A stretch of DNA of 35,297 bases from Vicinamibacteria bacterium. GTDB taxonomy: Bacteria > Acidobacteriota > Vicinamibacteria > Fen-336. The translations under genes and the position numbers were made by a program. Below are positions 33,728-35,297 of the stretch, in pieces; positions within the stretch are counted from its first letter, which is position 1, and each line of letters opens with the position of its first letter. The stretch covers positions 1 through 35,297 of the forward strand of contig JAFGSN010000022.1 of NCBI GenBank assembly GCA_016934575.1, written 5' to 3'. The notes beneath the pieces were generated by a model. That model was not told the DNA's origin and ran no database searches. It was given only the letters and a program-made list of their open reading frames with translations.

Positions 33728-33766
33728 ACGCCGACAGTACCTTGACACTTCATGAAACGTCGGCGT
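33728..33766. promoter_or_regulatory. 8-bp inverted repeat bracketing the sulfatase -35, possible operator
   Basis: ACGCCGAC (33728-33735) and GTCGGCGT (33759-33766) are perfect inverted copies whose centres are 31 bases apart. One arm lies upstream of the -35 and the other ends on the first base of the -10. This placement suits a repressor binding site, but no candidate regulator is adjacent. Confidence 0.35.
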
Positions 33767-33771
33767 AGTCT
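33742..33771 (+). promoter_or_regulatory. Promoter of the Tat-exported sulfatase gene
   Basis: TTGACA (33742-33747), 18-bp spacer, TAGTCT (33766-33771), 34 bases before GTG 33806. Confidence 0.65.
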
Positions 33772-33805
33772 TTGACGGCAATCTGGAACGCGAGGAGGAG
33801 CCGGC

Positions 33806-35297
33806 GTGGAGCGCAACGAGGGGAAGGCGTCGAGACGCGAGTTTCTGGGCGCCCTCGGCGCCGCCGCCGCGCTGCCCTTGGCCGAGGCCGAACACACGGA
33901 CGCCGAGCATGTCGAGTCGAGCGAGAGCGCGAAGCCGCGCAACATCGTCTTGATCGTGAGCGACGACCATCGCTTCGACTTCATGGGTTTTCTCGGCAAG
34001 CCCGGATTTCTCGAAACGCCCAACATGGATCGACTGGCGTGCGACGGCGCCCATCTGGAGAACGCCACGGTGACCACGGCGCTCTGCTCGCCCAGTCGCG
34101 CGTCGATTCTGACCGGCCTCTACTCCCACAGGCATGGCGTCGTGGACAACAACACAGCAGTGCCGGAAGGAGTCGTGTTCTTTCCCCAGTATCTTCAACA
34201 GGCCGGATACGAGACGGCCTTCATCGGCAAGTGGCACATAGGCGACGACAATGACGATCCCCGGCCTGGATTCGATCACTGGGTGAGTTTTCGCGGCCAG
34301 GGCGAGTACCACGATCCGTTGCTGAACGTGGACGGCGACCGCGTCAAGCGCAAGGGTTACGTCACCGACATCCTGACCGACCACGCCCTGGAGTGGCTCA
34401 AGAAAGATCGGAACAAACCCTTCTTTCTGTATCTCTCGCACAAGGCCGTGCACGCCATGTTCGAGCCGGCCGAGCGCCATCTGGGCCGGTATGACGGCGT
34501 CCCGCTCTCCTATCCGGCGACGATGGCCGATAGCGAGGAGAACTACCGCGGAAAACCCGACTGGGTGCGCGAGCAGCGCGATAGCTGGCACGGCGTGGAT
34601 TTCATGTACCACGACGCGCTCGACTTCGATTCCTTCTACCGGCGCTATTGCGAGACGCTGCTGGCGCTCGACGAAAGCATCGGCCGCGTGCTCGACGGCC
34701 TCGGCGAGCTGGGACTTGACTGTTCCACGCTCGTCATCTACATGGGCGACAACGGCTTCTCGTTCGGCGAGCACGGGCTCATCGACAAGCGCCACATGTA
34801 TGAGGAGTCCATGCGCGTGCCGATGCTGGCCTGTTGCCCCGAGATCATCGCGCCGGGCGCCAAGATCAAGGCCATGGTTCAGAACATCGACGTCGCGCCC
34901 ACGATCCTCGATGCCGCCGGCCTGCGTCCGCCCGAGAGGATGGACGGCCGCTCCTTTCTGCCGCTTCTCATGGGCCGGAAGATTCGCTGGCGGGACGCCG
35001 TCTTCTACGAGTACTACTGGGAGCGTAATTTCCCGCAGACGCCGACGGTTTACGGCATCCGCACCGAACGCCACAAGTACATCCGCTACCATGGCGTCTG
35101 GGACGTAGACGAGCTCTACGACATCAAGGAGGATCCCGAGGAGCGTCGCAATCTGATCGACAGCCCGAAGCACAAGAAGCTCGTCGAGAAGCTCAATCGG
35201 CGCGTGTTCGACTGGCTGGAGCGGACGGACGGCATGAACATCCCGCTCCGGCGCGACAAGGGCGTCAGGCAGGACAAGCGCGGGAAGCCGTCTTGGA
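33806..35297 (+). CDS. Tat-exported sulfatase with intact formylglycine motif (3' end cut by window)
   Basis: The start is GTG 33806, with GAGGAGGAG ending six bases upstream. The first residues carry a twin-arginine signal ([18 protein letters not shown]). The sulfatase motif C-S-P-S-R (Cys94 in [15 protein letters not shown]) is the substrate for formylglycine conversion. Metal ligands are in VSDDHRFDF (Asp53, Asp54) and [13 protein letters not shown] (Asp315, Asn316); GKWHIG supplies the conserved Lys and His. It resembles family S1 enzymes such as iduronate-2-sulfatase and glucosamine sulfohydrolase relatives acting on sulfated glycans. 497 codons are open to the window edge without a stop; the C-terminal region is present, so little is probably missing. 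No maturase gene is in the window. Confidence 0.93.
   Translation, partial: MERNEGKASRREFLGALGAAAALPLAEAEHTDAEHVESSESAKPRNIVLIVSDDHRFDFMGFLGKPGFLETPNMDRLACDGAHLENATVTTALCSPSRASILTGLYSHRHGVVDNNTAVPEGVVFFPQYLQQAGYETAFIGKWHIGDDNDDPRPGFDHWVSFRGQGEYHDPLLNVDGDRVKRKGYVTDILTDHALEWLKKDRNKPFFLYLSHKAVHAMFEPAERHLGRYDGVPLSYPATMADSEENYRGKPDWVREQRDSWHGVDFMYHDALDFDSFYRRYCETLLALDESIGRVLDGLGELGLDCSTLVIYMGDNGFSFGEHGLIDKRHMYEESMRVPMLACCPEIIAPGAKIKAMVQNIDVAPTILDAAGLRPPERMDGRSFLPLLMGRKIRWRDAVFYEYYWERNFPQTPTVYGIRTERHKYIRYHGVWDVDELYDIKEDPEERRNLIDSPKHKKLVEKLNRRVFDWLERTDGMNIPLRRDKGVRQDKRGKPSW

Overview
The window is GC-rich, gene-dense bacterial chromosome, read as 27 confident protein genes, two tRNA genes and three doubtful small ORFs. 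Both tRNAs (Glu-CTC and Ser-GCT) are encoded with their CCA ends. Shine-Dalgarno (AGGAGG-type) sites precede several starts. Exported sulfatases, two LacZ-superfamily glycoside hydrolases, a beta-helix protein, a FecR/Trp-rich exported protein and an NYN-LOTUS protein suggest a free-living Gram-negative polysaccharide degrader, perhaps in or near the PVC superphylum or a related uncultured phylum. No rRNA or other decisive marker is present, so this placement is inference. I see no IS element, phage gene, CRISPR array or rRNA.

Layout. 295-2049: exported FecR/Trp-rich protein with a very long Arg/Ser-rich tail. 2142-4128 (minus): GT2-GtrA glycosyltransferase followed by glutamate racemase, behind a clear promoter. 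4270-7368 (minus): a secreted LacZ-family protein that has lost its catalytic nucleophile and Mg ligands. 7473-10505 (plus): a REC-PilZ response regulator, an MBL/beta-CASP nuclease and a NagD-like HAD phosphatase. 10571-11842 (minus): zinc-type ATP sulfurylase. 12052-13593 (plus): a lipoprotein sulfatase-fold protein lacking the formylglycine cysteine. 13647-17127 (plus): argS, a PuuD-like amidase and a thioredoxin-TPR protein, overlapping one another. 17124-18398 (minus): CDF zinc exporter and a small DUF2892 membrane protein.

18700-23901 (plus) is a stop/start-overlapped chain: MGDG-synthase-like glycosyltransferase, 54-residue unknown ORF, SpoIIE-type phosphatase and an intact lipoprotein GH2. 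23904-26184 (minus) holds only the membrane sector of F-type ATP synthase (atpZ-like, atpI-like, a, c, b), with no F1 genes after it. 26403-27515 (plus) is an NYN-LOTUS RNA-binding/nuclease-like protein; 27562-28056 (minus) is an HTH protein with a basic tail. tRNA-Glu, a TPR protein, a GAF-Fis regulator and tRNA-Ser follow, all minus. 30518-32377 is a secreted beta-helix protein, 32392-33654 (minus) glutamate dehydrogenase, and 33806 to the window end a Tat-exported sulfatase with an intact C-S-P-S-R motif.

Themes. Two exported hydrolase-fold proteins (4270-7368 and 12052-13593) have lost catalytic residues, while an intact relative of each lies in the same window (21364-23901 and 33806-35297). 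Many neighbours are coupled by 1-4 base stop/start overlaps. Nearly all recognisable promoters have a TTGACA-like -35, a 17-18 bp spacer and a -10 of the form TANNCT. The most system-like locus is the coupled glycosyltransferase / small ORF / phosphatase / GH2 chain at 18700-23901.
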